This document shows, one piece after another, positions 38,352 through 52,772 of a DNA stretch of 64,000 nt. How positions within the stretch are numbered: the first letter of the stretch is position 1; every line of letters begins with the position of its first letter. The notes beneath the pieces are model-generated. The model was not told the origin of the DNA and did no database searches. It saw only the letters and a list, made by a program, of their open reading frames with translations. A program made the translations under genes and the position numbers. Where the stretch lies: contig CM119265.1 in NCBI GenBank assembly GCA_051294375.1, forward strand, positions 19,395,642 through 19,459,641, read 5' to 3'. Source of the DNA: Paraspadella gotoi. Lineage: Eukaryota; Chaetognatha.

Positions 38352-38666
38352 TCTTCTGTAGAAATGTGTTTTCTAATCTTTATTGTATTGAAACTAAACA
38401 TCTAGTCATTTCCATGTATCGTTTCTTTATTCGCAGATGACTGTTACTGAAACAGTTTCGCAGTCAGGACCAGCGATAGCTCATATTACAATGACAATAG
38501 TCACATTCACATAAAACAACGGTTAAAATCGTAAAGCCAACTCATTAAAAAAAAAACGATGCTATCGAATAAATTATAACTTTCTAAAGTGAACCGAAGA
38601 GGAGGGAGTTATAAAAAATTATTTTGCTTCAGCAAAAAAATTAAACAAGGACGATGAGTTAATTTA
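38352..38666. other. Convergent 3' spacer between C2orf81 and SDHA
   Basis: 315 bp shared by the 3' ends of two convergent genes. AT-rich with no other feature visible. Confidence 0.6.
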
Positions 38667-41600
38667 TTAATAAGAACGAATAGCCGGAGGAATATGGCGA
38701 CATTCGGTCTCATCAAGCGTGTTATCAATAACAGGACGATAGTCAAGGGTGACGACACCGGTATCTTCTTTGAAATACGAGAGCGTGTGCTTACGCCAAT
38801 GATCCGTCATTGGTTTTTTCTTCTGCAAAGTTTGTAATGAAAATTTTTTATTGGCTGCGCAACAAGCTTGCAACATGCTACCAATTTAAAACAAATACGT
38901 TGAAAACATATCAAACCTGATCCTCCAGTGGTTTAGAATAGTCGTACTCGTCAATTCGATGTGGACAATCTTCTCGAGCATGCGCCCCACGACTCTCGGT
39001 CCTTGCCTACAGGAGAAAATAAAAATAACGGTTGTCAAAACTCCGAACGGCTCATCAAACTCACCGCGGCCGAGACGACTTTCTGCATAGCAACAGAAAG
39101 CAGGTTTTGCAGTTCCAGAGTTTCGATAAGATCCGAGTTCCAAACGACCCCGCGATCAGACGTCTTTACATCCTTGATCATCTCGTAAACATCGGTCATC
39201 TTTTCGACCCCCTTTTGAGATAGATACGAAGCTTTTTACGTACTAAATAAAGTTAATTTTTGCGGTCAACAACGAAACCTGCTGCAACGTCGGCCCGTCT
39301 CGGAATACTGCAGCGTAGGTTTGCATAGTTTTCTGCATGGTGAGTCGAATATCAGCCGTAGTGCAGTGACCTTTGGCGAACCTGAAGTGGTCGAGCTTAG
39401 CTACAGTAGCTTCGCCTGCGTCATCTCCAACATCAGGAATTATGTCGCCTGGCCGATTTTCCTTTGTGATGGTGTGAGCGCAGGCGCGACCGAACACCAC
39501 CAGATCAAGGAGCGAGTTGGCGCCCAGTCGGTTAGCACCGTGAACCGAGGCGCAGGCGGCCTCACCGCAAGCATAGAGACCGGGAATCACATGGTCTTTT
39601 CCCTTCTTGTGGGTAATGACCTTAGTAGAATAGGAGATTAGATGAATGTTAATTTTTTTGGTCAAAATCGCGCAGAGTTCTTACTTGTCCCTTGTAGTTT
39701 GTCGGAATTCCACCCATGTCGTAATGAACTGTGGGGAGGACAGGAATCGGGTCACGGGTGACGTCAACGCCGGCAAAAATCATCGCCGTCTGGAACGAAA
39801 AAAAGCTTTTGTATTGCATTTCGAATAATTTGAATACATACTTCTTTTTCAATAATAAAACCTCGGAAATTCCGGGAAGTCGTTCGCGAAGAATTTCTGG
39901 CGGAAGATGGTGCAATTGTAAATAAACGTGATCCTACGACAAAAAGTATAATGCGGTCGCTAGCCACGGTACTAATTCGAAAGCCTTAATTTCGATCCTA
40001 ACTTTCTCCGGCCCGACGCCCCGCCCTTCGCGGATCTCTATTGTGGAAGCGCGCGAGACGACATCCCTGGACGCCAAGTCTTTAGCAACAGGAGCGTACC
40101 GTTCCATGTAGCGTTCGCCCTCTGAATTTATAAGAATGCCACCCTCACCGCGGCATCCCTCGGTAATTAGGCAACCGGCGCCGTAGATGCCTGCGAGAGT
40201 GAAAGAGTCGTAATATAGATTAAACAGTAAGGATAAATTTTGCAAAGTGCCACCGACCCGTGGGATGAAACTGGATGAATTCGAGATCTTCGTTGGGGAG
40301 TCCAGCGCGCGAAACCATAGCGGAGCCGTCGCCGGTGCAAGTGTGAGCTGAAGTGCAGGAAAAGTAAGTTCTGCCGCCGCCCCCCGTCGCCATCACCGTA
40401 TTTTTTGCTTTGAATCTAAAAGTTAGCAAAACAACAGGGTTCGTCACTTGAAAAGGTCCATTTGAAAAGACCCGGACCTGAAAAAATTTTGTGAGGGTCT
40501 TTTCTAAAATGATTTTTAAAAAATTGTCTTATTATTTTATTATATTTTCGAAACTGAACTATTTTTTAAAAATTATACCAGAATTAATTCTATAAAAAAT
40601 TTTTTTTGACTAATTAGATATTTTTTATTAATTTGAAATGTACTTGTGCTTCATAGGTTAATTATCTGATAAAAAAATTATGAATAAAATTAAAAACACT
40701 ATTAGCACATAGAATTATAAATAAAAATACTTTTATATTTTATAACCTTTATTACATTTAACCTACTTTAAAATCTATATAGTGTGCGCATTTTTAAAAC
40801 ATCCAAAATTTGAAAAGACCCTGGACAAGCCAGTTTTTTTGAAAAGGTCAATTTAGGCATTTTCATAATTTGGACCAACCTATGAATGGTTCCGTCTTCC
40901 AAATTCATTGCGATAACACCCTTGCATCGTCCCGACTCAATGATAAGGTCGAGGGCGAAGAACTCGATGAAGTAGTTGGTGTCGTATCGTAGGGATTGAC
41001 CGTAGAGCGTGTGCAGCATAGAGTGACCTGTTCGGTCGGCCACAGCGCAGCAGCGGTGAGCTTGACCGCCCTTGCCGTACTTGAGACTTTGCCCACCAAA
41101 GGCCCGCTGATAGATCTTGCCCTCCTTCGTTCGACTGAAAGGCATTCCAAAGTTCTCCAATTCTATGACGGAGGCAGGGGCCTCTCGCGTCATGTAGTGG
41201 ATGGCATCCTGGTCACCCAGCCAGTCAGAGCCTTTGACGGTGTCATACATATGCCATCTGAAGGATGTAAATGGATTAAGGACTTAAAACATTAAAGAAA
41301 ATTTCCCCTTTAAATCGCCTTACTTCCAGTCGTCCTCCTCCATGTTGCCAAGGGCAGCGTTGATGCCTCCCTGCGCGGCTACGGTGTGTGATCTTGTAGG
41401 AAATAATTTTGAGACGCAAGCCACTTTAAAGCCCTCCATGGCCAGGCCGAAAGCGGCTCGCAGACCGGCGCCGCCCGCTCCGACAACAACGGCGTCATAT
41501 TTGTGGTCGACGACGGGGTAGTCCCTCGACAAGAGAGCCTTTCTAGGATTGTCGCTGTTCTTGCTTTTTCCCTCAACGGTGAAGTGAAATCCTCGGCAAG

Positions 41601-41676
41601 ATGCGGTCGAGCTGGTAGAAGCTGCTTGGCAAGAACGTTCTGCCAACAACTTCGTGAGTTTCCCAAACGAAGCCAT
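38667..41676 (-). CDS. SDHA: Succinate dehydrogenase flavoprotein subunit, mitochondrial
   Basis: Complex II flavoprotein oxidising succinate to fumarate in the mitochondrial matrix. Ten exons on the minus strand: 41676-41324, 41257-40880, 40415-40258, 40190-40003, 39933-39862, 39789-39685, 39620-39279, 39211-39065, 39006-38917 and 38822-38667. They give 662 codons against 664 in human. An Arg/Ser-rich presequence (about residues 1-45) precedes the FAD-binding [24 protein letters not shown] holds the histidine that carries FAD covalently, QFHPTG and HANRLGANS supply active-site residues, and the protein ends [12 protein letters not shown]. All key residues are present. All introns read as GT-AG. 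Confidence 0.98.
40447..40870. repeat. Repeat-containing SDHA intron segment
   Basis: Intron 40416-40879 carries the block TTTGAAAAGACCC.GGAC at 40460-40477 and again at 40809-40826. TGAAAAGGTC blocks flank it at both ends and an inverted GGGTCTTTTC lies at 40495. Possibly a small MITE-like insertion. Confidence 0.4.
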
Positions 41677-41863
41677 CTCAAAATTTTATATTTTATCTAA
41701 CTCCCGACTAAAAACAATAACAGGAAAATCTTCGTTATTCTTTTTTGTTACGTGTTTATCGATAAAATGTTGAAAATAATAGTTCTTTACCGATCAACAT
41801 TTAAAAACGTCAAAAATAAAAGTTGAACAATTGTAAACCAAAAAAAATGTTAAAAATATTTGT

Positions 41864-44628
41864 TCAGGTCGGACTGTTTTCATTCGTTTCCCCAACAATA
41901 AGTTTCCCATTTCTTAATTTAAAACAAAACATTAGCTTTTCTCCTGTAATCACTCTCCTTTCTTGGGGCGGAAAAACTGCCGATTGCTTCCAATGGGATT
42001 TAGAATTTTTCGTATCAAAAGTGTCGCTGAAGATTCCTTCAGAAAGAACCAGACGAAACCAAACCGCGATGGCGTTCAACGTCCCTTCGTTTATACACTC
42101 GAGGTTAACAACGTATTTATTCGTCGACAAATTCTTTTGCATATCAATCGTCATCGCTTCGACCTCTTTGGTTAGGTACCTCAAATCGCCAACGCGATTT
42201 AAATCAAGGTCGGCATGAGTATCATTTTGAAATAAATTTATCCAAGGCGCCACGCGAAAGCCGAGCGTTGCAGACCCCTCGCCGTCTTCATCTTTCAAAA
42301 CTCTGCTTGCCGAGACGATCTCCGAGGATTGCAAACCGGTGACGACAATCTCGATCTTGGCTGGAATGAAGTTGGTGCGGTAGTCAACTAGGCCCGCTTT
42401 GAAAAGAGTTGGGAGATACTGGAAGAGTTCGTTCTGCAGCAAACCCACTTTATCGATGACGTCAGAAATTATGAGATCAAAGGCGTTCGCGTCGCAACGC
42501 AACAACTCATCTCGTCGAAGAAAGCGCACGTCGAGGACGTGCCCGACGTCCGAGCGACGATGATCAATAACGCGACGGACTGCCTCTCTCTTTGATTCGT
42601 CTTCCTCAACGATGACGAGATTCACTTTGATATCGGGGCGAATCTTCACGACGCCGACCAAAGCCTCGAGGCAGTAAATCGGCAACGTTTCCGCCATTTC
42701 GAAGACGCGGACGAAGGAAGCCTGGGCGGTTGAGTTCGAAACTAAAGATCGTTTTTCCTCGGCAATTTTAAGCAAGTTGTCTGCGACGGCTTTGGTGATC
42801 CCAGCAATAAAAAATGTATTGTTTAGTGCTGCGACGCAAAATGAGTCCACCACAACGGGAGAAGGTGAGATTTCTGAACCGTTCTCTTCACTGGGTGTCC
42901 ATATATTTGTCGCCGAAGAAGCGTCAAATCCAACGAGACGTAGATAATCGTCCTTTAACTGAAACCGGAGCCGTAAATCGTCAGATTCCCGAAAACTCAG
43001 AGAACAAAAATTTGGTCCGATCGGGCAATAGACGGCTTGTTCCCAGCAGCCCTCTTCCATTGTCGACGAACCAATTCTCGGTTCGGTGCTTATGGAAAAC
43101 GTCTCTTTTGAGGTTTTTTTGTCCTCATCTATGAGCGCCGCGTCGAACCATAGTGCCACGCCGTCAAAAATGCCCTCTTTTTGGACGAGTAGCGTGGCGT
43201 CGAAAAAGGTCTCGCCATTTCTCAACGATAAAACGTCCAGTTTCTGATTCAAATTGATTTCGGTCAGAAACTGTTTTTCCGTGAGAAACTGACAGACGTC
43301 TTCGCGTAACCTAGTTGTGGTGTATGGCTCCAGTCTTCTCGCCATTTCAGAATCTGGGAATGTGCCCTCGGAGAAGCTTGCCAAAGTCGAAACGAATTTA
43401 AGATCGCCGCTTTTGCCTACGAGATCGTCGCTCGACCCGTGATTTCCAAGATGAGCCAATATTCTGCTACGGAGAGCGGGGGATTCGAAGCCGCGAACGA
43501 AAATCTTTATCGAGGCTGGAATGACGCGCGGCAGTCGGGGATGAATTCCTTCAAGGCTCTCGTCGTCCTTCAGCAGCCTCTCCCACGCGTCGCCTATGCT
43601 GGATATGACGCCCTCGCCGAAGACGCCGCTGTCTAGGATCTCGGCAACGACCAAGTCGAATTTTTCCTCCATTCGTGGCGTCGACGGCGTGGATCCCGTG
43701 GAGACTCCCATGGCACTCGAGTGCGAGTTGATTAGAGTCACTGAAGATGTAAAAATTTATATTGAGAGTAAATGAAAAAATCCCGTCTCTTCGTACCTTT
43801 TTTTACGTTGTTTTCAGCCAACACTTGTTCTGCAACGGAATGCATTGTGGAATCCATTTCGCATGCGGTCACATGACATCCCTCTCGGGCTGACACCATG
43901 GCGAAAAGACCGGTGCCGGTTCCGATATCCAAAATCCTGGTAGGACGCTAATAAAAGTTAAACGAGTCGGTCTAATCAGATCCACGAATAGCTTTTAATA
44001 AAAAAAAAAATATGGTGCAGACCTGGATGAAGTCGCGATCGCCACTGCTCCACTTTCTCCATCTTTCGGCTGCCTCGATTATGGCCGCCTCGAAGGCCTC
44101 GTTGCGTTGTCGGTCGTTGAGCATGGCAAAGTGCCATCGGGGAACCAACGCGCCCAGCAAGGTGCGGAGGCCATCGACGGCGTCGTCGATTCCTAGTGGA
44201 AGTCGGCACCGATCAGACGCTAGATTGGATGCAGCCTTAATTCTTTCGCGTCGAACGGCGTCAACGAAACAAGAAGCCGCTTCTTTGGTCATCTCCATTC
44301 TCGCCAAGAGGTTGGCCGTTCGTATTCCGACCCCCGGATAATCCTCGCCTACTACGGCTCCCGCCTCCTCGATGACCGCGAAGAGGCTGTCGTAAGAACT
44401 CTTTTCCATCAAACGTTCCGTCCACGTCGAGAAGGCCTCCACCACTTCCCCTTCCAAAGCGTCGAGAATTTCTTGGTAATCCGACGTCGACTCCGGATCC
44501 GTCTCGGCGGCCGTCTTAAAAAGTTGAACCGAAAGAAGATAAAAGGCAAAAGACTTTCCCGGTGCCCTTTGGCGTCGGGCGGCCGTCAAGGCCTCCGCCG
44601 CCGAGGAGGCCGCGGCAGAACAATCCAT
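41864..44628 (-). CDS. PRMT9: Protein arginine N-methyltransferase 9
   Basis: SAM-dependent arginine methyltransferase; the mammalian protein symmetrically dimethylates splicing factor SF3B2. Three exons on the minus strand: 44628-44023, 43947-43797 and 43740-41864. They give 877 codons (human 845). Residues 1-200 are helical and TPR-like (SFAFYLLSVQLFKTAAE). The SAM site ILDIGTGTGLFAMVSAREG with downstream acidic E (VTACEMD) follows at about 207-235. VVAEILDSGVFGEGVISSI corresponds to the family's VTETVDAGLFGEG block, which separates PRMT9 from PRMT7. A second, degenerate methyltransferase half ends the protein. It starts 1.4 kb from TAF8, divergently, and its stop lies 187 bp upstream of the SDHA start on the same strand. 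Confidence 0.9.
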
Positions 44629-46001
44629 ATTAAAAGAAAATTTTAGTAGGTAGAATTAAAAAACATTTATTTCTGTAAAGGAAAAGAGAAAAACAACAAG
44701 AATTAAAAATATTCGAGTTATTGGAAGCGCAAATCTCCTTATAGACCGGGACCGTTGTACGGCCTAACAACTTTTTCCTCGCATTTATCGACATCTTTCC
44801 TAAAATAAATCTTGACACATCAACGACACTTTTGATACTAATATTAATATTATGGAATAATAAAACTCCTTTATACAATTGTTGTACATTTCATTCTCGC
44901 GAACATAAAATATTGTTGTCTTTCTTTATTTCTTCCAGAAGAAAAAAGTTATTGCCAGTTGTTAAATAGGAAGATGAACGAGGAAAAATAATAAGCAAAT
45001 AACATTAGGAGAGAGATCGTGAGTAATGGTTTCAAGAATTAAATGCTAGTTTATTGTTTTTAAGAAGAAAGTTCTATACTTTTTACCGAAAGAGGTAAAG
45101 AATAAAAGGCGCAATCTCTAATGAGAATTAATTTAATAGCATGTAATAATTGAGGGGTGTTTTTTTTCTGAAAAGAAAACAGAGCGAACAAATAATTGCG
45201 GGAATGGTTGCAAAAATATCTTATGTCAACAATAAACGTGAAAAAAAAGGAAAATAAAAAAGAAAAAGAGATCAGGGGACAGGTTAGTTTTTGTGACTAT
45301 TCAAGTCAAATTATGATTTATGAATCAGTTTATCTCGTATTACAAGGTGAGTTCCTGAGATTACGAAACCAGCCCTTAGCAAGGGCCTTGCTCCCCTTCT
45401 TCCTCATTTAGCTATCAATTACATCCGGATGACGTTGCCGGATCCGGATCGTCTGCTCGTGTTTGCATCGAATACGCGATCCAATTACATCCGGCTCCTC
45501 GCGGATAAAACAGGATTCGAGTAGAAAAAATCGAGAGAAGACGAGAGCGAAAATGTCAGCGCGCAGCGTGGGACGGCCGTGTTGGCACTCCCATCAAAGC
45601 CGTCAGGCCAAATTACGTCCCAATGTCGTCCAGTAGTGGTTCTAATATATATATATATTATATATATGTATAAATGATTTGTTATTTATTGTTAACCGTG
45701 CTCAATTTTATGTAGAAAAATCGCTAAAAAATGTCATCGCTTTGGACACTTATTTATGATTGATTTGATGTCATTTGGATTTACTTGTATTTTTTCCCCA
45801 TTTTTTATGCTTAGGCCGATTGGTCTTTTGTGAAAAAAAAATTTTTATCGTAATTTCGTGATTTTTTAAGTTTAGGAAAGTTCGATAATAGATCGCCAAA
45901 GCTTTTTTATTTATTTTTTTCCATAATGTTTCAACTAGAAAATTATCTCTCCCCTCTTTCTTCTTTTTTAGATTAGAAAGGGAACTGATAATCATATTGA
46001 A
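44629..46001. other. Divergent intergenic region, PRMT9 and TAF8
   Basis: 1.37 kb, mostly AT-rich. A GC-richer block at 45415-45630 has CAATTACATCCGG twice (45415 and 45481) with ETS-like CCGGAT cores and is the best candidate for a promoter. An (AT)n tract follows at 45643-45668. No coding exon seen; a 27-codon ATG frame at 45553 looks accidental. Confidence 0.5.
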
Positions 46002-46925
46002 ATGGAGCCGAATCCCTTGATCCTCGCTCACCGGAAGTCCCTCCGTATGGCCATTGCGTCAACTTGCGCAGACTGTGGTTTCTCAACCGTCGGTGAATCT
46101 GCGATGGAAACCCTTGTAGAAATGACTATTAGTTATTTGCACGAGTTGGCGCGAAGCTCGCGCGCCCTTTCCGAGTTGGCCGGAAGAACACGACCCATGG
46201 TGACCGACGTTTCCCTGGCGTTGGTGGAAATGGGCTGCGATTTGACGTCACTCCCAGGATTTCTTCGCCAGCGCCGCCACAAACTCGCGCCGCTGACGTC
46301 GCCGACGCCGTCGACAGAGCCGAACAAACCCAAAACACTACGCGTCGGCGCTTCCAAAACATCCCTTCCCGCTTACATTCCAGAATACATGCCACCCTTT
46401 CCTGATTCTCACTGTTTCATTCGGACGCCTACCCACAAGCCGCCCGTCAACGAGTACCAGGAAGTGCGGGAAAAAAACGCCTCGCAGAAGCGGGACGTCG
46501 AGCGAGCCCTCACTAAGTTCATCGCCAAAACGTCGTCGACGGTTTCATTGTTCGCTGTCAAGGGAATACGCGGGGACGATGTCGATAACGAAGAGGCGGG
46601 AAAAAGCCTTCAACGCGAAATGGGCTCTAACGAAGACGCGACCGAGGCGGCGACAGAAGCTGTAGCCACCGCCGGATCCGTCGCTTGTTCCTCCTCTCAC
46701 GTCTTCAACTCCTTTCCGCTGATCGACAACCTCGCCCGTAAACGTCCATACGAAGAAGCCCTCCTGGCCAAAGACCACGAGATGCCCTCTGGCGGGTATG
46801 ACGTCAAGACGTCGCCCGGACTTGAAGCCGGCGCCGCTAAAGAAGCCCGATCCGCCGAGGAAGAAGTGGATAATCCTTACGTTCGTTCGGCCAAGATGCC
46901 GATGTTAGAGCGGAAGAGGAGATAG
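46002..46925 (+). CDS. TAF8: Transcription initiation factor TFIID subunit 8
   Basis: TFIID subunit that pairs with TAF10 through a histone fold. Single uninterrupted exon of 307 codons (human 310). Residues about 8-75 form the bromo-associated histone fold (RKSLRMAIASTCADCGF, VEMTISYLHELARSSRA, TDVSLALVEMG). The TAF8 domain follows (IPEYMPPFPDSHCFIRTP, EVREKNASQKRDVERALTKF). The protein ends VDNPYVRSAKMP plus basic residues, like the human nuclear-localisation tail. A splice acceptor-like TTTTTTAG at 45963-45970 suggests an intron in the leader. Lack of coding introns is unusual here and may reflect an old retrocopy or intron loss. Confidence 0.95.
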   Translation: MEPNPLILAHRKSLRMAIASTCADCGFSTVGESAMETLVEMTISYLHELARSSRALSELAGRTRPMVTDVSLALVEMGCDLTSLPGFLRQRRHKLAPLTSPTPSTEPNKPKTLRVGASKTSLPAYIPEYMPPFPDSHCFIRTPTHKPPVNEYQEVREKNASQKRDVERALTKFIAKTSSTVSLFAVKGIRGDDVDNEEAGKSLQREMGSNEDATEAATEAVATAGSVACSSSHVFNSFPLIDNLARKRPYEEALLAKDHEMPSGGYDVKTSPGLEAGAAKEARSAEEEVDNPYVRSAKMPMLERKRR

Positions 46926-47193
46926 TCTTCTTTTTTTTTTTCATCCGCCGTTAAAAGAACCCAATCCTCAATCCGGCGGAAAAGGAGAAGACGTCTCTTT
47001 CTCAGACTCAGGTTATTTTTTTTATGTTATAAATTTTGATGTACGTTTAATACATGGTTTTTTTTAATTTCGTTTATCTTGCCTATTACTTTTCCACTAT
47101 TTTGTAAGTTAATTCCTATTCTAATAATTATTGTCACGTTTGTATTTTTCTTCAGAGCTGTAAATCATTTTGTCCTAGAAAAAAATAATAACA

Positions 47194-50100
47194 ATGGCTG
47201 CGCCACCGCCCAACCCTTACATTCCCCCAAACTCTCACCCCGGACCTTATCCTGTGTCACCCTACGGAACGTATCCGGTTGCACCATCGACAACGTCGCC
47301 GCCAACATCAAACGGAGCCATGTATCCGCAACAGCCTCCTAAAATGGGCCAACCCTACGTACCGACGCAACCGAAGGCGCCACTGCCGCCTCCTCCTATG
47401 TCGTCGGCAATTGTCAATGGCGGAAATTTTCCGCCGCTCCCTTCTAACAGCGCCACCCACACTCCCGTGCCTTCCGGATATCCTGCGCCTCCGACGTCGT
47501 CTGCCGGATATCAAAACATGACAGCGTATCCTCCATCAATGCAACCCCCTCCTCCGACTCAACATCCTAGCACGCAAACGCAACCGCCCTACTCGAACCA
47601 CAATCAAAGTCAAAGTTTTCCTCCCAATTCTTACGCGGCACCGGGTCAACCGCCCATGCCACCACTGACTGCCAATTCCATGTCGCCACAACGACGGTCT
47701 CCGGGGCCGACTTACCAACCGCCTCCTCGCGGGGGCTCCCAACCACCGGCCGGGTACCCACAAATGGTGCAAAATTTCGGAAACATGGGCATCGCGCCTC
47801 CAGAGCAGCCGTCTTCGGTCGTCAATTTGCTTCAAAATCGTCGCGTATTGCCGCAAAAGCCGGTGGAGCCGCCTGTGCCAAAATTGAATAGAGAGTATCA
47901 AAGAAACAACGCCCACCCCGATCTGTTTCGCTGCACTCTCACCAACTTACCGCAGACGCAAGCGTTGTTAAACAAATCGAGATTACCGCTGGGCATCCTG
48001 TTGCACCCCTTCAAGGACATGGACGATTTGGTCGTTCTTCAGCCCAACACAATCGTCAGGTGTCGCTCTTGTCGGACTTATATCAACCCTTTCGTCAGTT
48101 TCATCGACAACAGGCGATGGCGTTGCAACCTGTGCTTTCGGACCAACGACTTGCCGGAGGAGTTCAACATTTGCCCCACGACGCGGACTTATGGGTCACC
48201 GAATCGGCGACCGGAAGTCAACAACTCCACTGTCGAGTACATCGCCCCCTCCGAGTACATGCTCCGCCCGCCCCAGCCGGCCGTATATCTCTTCCTATTC
48301 GACGTAAGCTACACGGCCATGGATTGCGGCTACCTGCAGCTAGTCACTGAAGTGCTGCGGGAAAAGCTTGAGCATCTTCCCGGAGATGAGCGGACCCAGA
48401 TTGGCTTTATCACCTACAACTCGTCCGTTCACTTTTACAACCTGGCTGAGGGTCTTTCGCAACCGCAAATGCTAGTTGTGTCGGACCTGGACGACGTGTT
48501 CCTGCCCACTCCAGATTCGCTGCTTGTCAACCTTCGCGACTCCCAAGAGCTAGTGACGGACTTGTTGGAAAACCTTCCATCGATGTTTGCCGTGAGCGGC
48601 GAAAAAGGCTCGCCCACTAACACGGACAGTCACAGCGCCTTAGGAGCGGCTTTGCAGGTGATTGAAAATGACTTTTTTTCGTTTTTCTTACAAAAGAAAA
48701 AGTTGTACCGAATACTGAACTAAAACAATTTTCATCAGGCCGCTCACAAAATGGTTGGTCCAACTGGTGGGCGCGTAACAGTTTTCCAGTGCGTCCTTCC
48801 GCAAAAAGGCCCTGGAAGCCTTGAGTCTCGTGAGGACCCGAACGCCCGGGCTGGAAAAGACGTTCAGCACCTCAACCCCTCCACTGACTTCTACAAATCA
48901 CTTTCACTCGAATTCTCCGCTCAACAAGTCGCCGTAGACCTTTTCGTATTATCGGGTTAGTTCAAAACTGGTGCACGTAAAAGTTATGGTAAATATAAAT
49001 ATTCCCCTTTCAACGCTCAAAGGTCAATACGCTGACGTCGCTTCGCTTTCGTGCGTCTCGAAATTTTCGGGTGGCGAAGTTAAGTTTTATCCAGCGTTTC
49101 ACTTGGAGCGAAACCCTGCCGAGGCCGAGCGTTTGGAGATCGACCTGGAACGATACCTCACGCGCAAGATCGGCTTTGAGGCAGTCATGCGTGTACGATG
49201 TACACGTGGACTAAGCATTCACACGTTTCATGGAAACTTTTTTGTAAGGTATTTAAATCATTTTGCTTGGAAGTGAAACTGAATAGAAGTTGCCCACATG
49301 TTATGAGGCAATAATATTTTTTTTCAGATCGACTGACCTCCTTGCACTGCCAAACGTCAATCCCGATGCCTCTTATGCGATGCAAATTTCGATAGAGGAC
49401 GATATGACTTCCTTGTCCGTTGCCTGTTTCCAGGCGAGTACGGAAGATCCCATATTGAGCCTATTTTATTTTTGATGATATAATTCGTGGCTTTTTATTA
49501 GGCCGCTCTTTTATACACATCATCCGCTGGAGAAAGGAAGATTCGCGTTCATACGTTGTGCCTACCGATTACGACCTCGCTGAATGACGTTTATATAGGT
49601 TCGGCTAAGTTTTAGTTTGATTTTAAATTTTTATATTTTTGTTAAAGTCGCAATTTTTTTCGGCCAGGCGCTGACCCTCAAGCCATTACCGCTCTTGTGG
49701 CTCGCATGGGCGTCGACAAGAGTCTCCAAAACTCCCTCGGAGACGCTCGGGACGCCTTCACTAACGTTTGCGTCGATTACCTGAGTGCCTTTTCTAGCAC
49801 GCTCTCAGACTCGCAGGTAATTTTTTTTTCCTAAAAAATTTATGATAGATTTATAAATATTATAGGGCAATAACGAAAAAATTAATGCTGACTGTCCTGC
49901 AGAAAATCGGCGGTTTGCACACTTTGGCGTCGATGAAGCTTTTGCCATTGTACATGCTGGCTTTGCTCAAGTCACCCGCGTTTCGTATCGGAACTCCCAC
50001 GAGGTTGGATCAACGGGCTTTTGATATGGGAAGTAAGTAGTTCTCGTCCCTCTTTGGTTGCAGTAACCCTATCAGTTTTCCCTTGATCATAAACAATATT

Positions 50101-50901
50101 TTAATTATGATCTACCCAGACTTGAAGACGCTGCCTTTGGAGTACCTTATGCTTTCGATTCATCCGACACTCTATCCTGTCCACAATCTCGAAGATTACG
50201 AGGTCGAACCAGAAAAGAGTGGCGACGAGCCTGAGGGCGATAATACGGGCCCTGAACCGCCGGACCCGCCAATACTGCAATTATCGTCAGAGCATATTGA
50301 TCGGCACGGCATTTACTTAATGGATGCCGGAACTGTCCTCTATTTGTGGGTAGGACGTGCCGTTTCCGATGCTCATTGTAAACAGGTTAGAAGTTTGCAC
50401 ATAAAACAACGCTTTAATTACATATTCTTTTACTCTATTTTCTATTACGTCTATTTTCTCTTTCTCATTTTCTTTCCCTTTCTATCTATCTTCCTTCCGC
50501 CTTTCTAAATCTTCAAATAACTGTTTTTTCCCTTGCCTATTTTTATCTTTTGCCTCTTTCCGTCAGATTTTCAATGTAGACCAATATTCGCTAATTCCCG
50601 ACGGTTTGACATCACTTCCCGAACTTGAAAATCCGACTTCTGCAAGAATAAATCTTTTTATCGATTTCTTACGAGGCCTACGTCCTTTTCACGCGACGCT
50701 GCAGGTATTTGTCGATGATTAGAATGTGAATAAATTGTTTATGATTTTATTATTATCAGCACGTTTTTAAATTTTATTTAGGTCATTCGGGAAGACGGAC
50801 GAAATAGACAGTTGTTTTTGCATTATTTGATTGAAGATAGAACAGAAAGCACACTGTCGTACTACGAATTTTTGCAATTCTTGCAAAAAGGAATGAAATG
50901 A
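47194..50901 (+). CDS. SEC24: COPII coat protein SEC24 (SEC24C/D type)
   Basis: Cargo-selecting COPII subunit at ER exit sites. Ten exons: 47194-48657, 48739-48955, 49023-49248, 49328-49433, 49502-49598, 49668-49816, 49903-50032, 50120-50385, 50567-50704 and 50782-50901. They give 970 codons. Residues 1-225 are Pro/Gln/Ser-rich, then the zinc finger (VRCRSCRTYINPF ... WRCNLC), the trunk (YLFLFDVSYTAMDCGYLQ), the beta-sandwich (GFEAVMRVRCTRGLSIHTFHGNFFVR), the helical domain and the gelsolin-like end (GIYLMDAGTVLYLWVGRAVSD, LIEDRTESTLSYYEFLQFL). Block likeness is to SEC24C/D rather than A/B. The intron after 49433 seems to start with GC (CAG then GCGAGT); the protein joins perfectly across it. 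Confidence 0.95.
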
Positions 50902-51552
50902 GTTTTTTACCATTGTTTTAAATATTTTTTAAAGTTTACGGTTCGCTTTGATGAAAGTTTCACGCGCACCGGGTTTTTGTACAATGTGTAAATTGGTCAG
51001 TTTAAAGCGGATGAAATGAATATACTCCTAAAGTAATTTAAAGAATTGGGCAATACTTTATTACCTATTAAAACACTGATCATGGTAAAGACCATTGCCG
51101 AATATTTGAGCTGTCTGTAATCCAAACCGTACACTTAAGATTTCTACTCACAATACATCATTAAACCTTTACGCACGCTTTGACAAGATTCCTACTCCAA
51201 AGAGTGTTGGTTGTGGTGGTAAAAAAATACAAGTTTACTTTTATATTGCGATGAAAGGAAATTACAATTGTACGATAACTAAGTTTTAATTTCTGATAAA
51301 CAGATCATGCTTTTTGCGACAAACACTATATTGCAGGTTGGAGGAAATATCATGGTATCGCTTATCTAACTTCTGCAAGACGTAGACCATGGAATCCTAG
51401 TCAGACTCCAAAACTGTGACTATTAATGTTTCGTTTGATTGTAAATTGACGTAGAATTTTTAAAAATCCTTTAGTACATTATAGAATATAGATTATCATT
51501 TTGATTTAAGTCGGCCTTGGTTTTGTTAAGTTTTTGAAATATTTTGAAGTAT
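50902..51552. other. Spacer between SEC24 and IDI1
   Basis: 650 bp, AT-rich, no supported gene or clear element. Confidence 0.6.
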
Positions 51553-52772
<1,220 letters not shown>

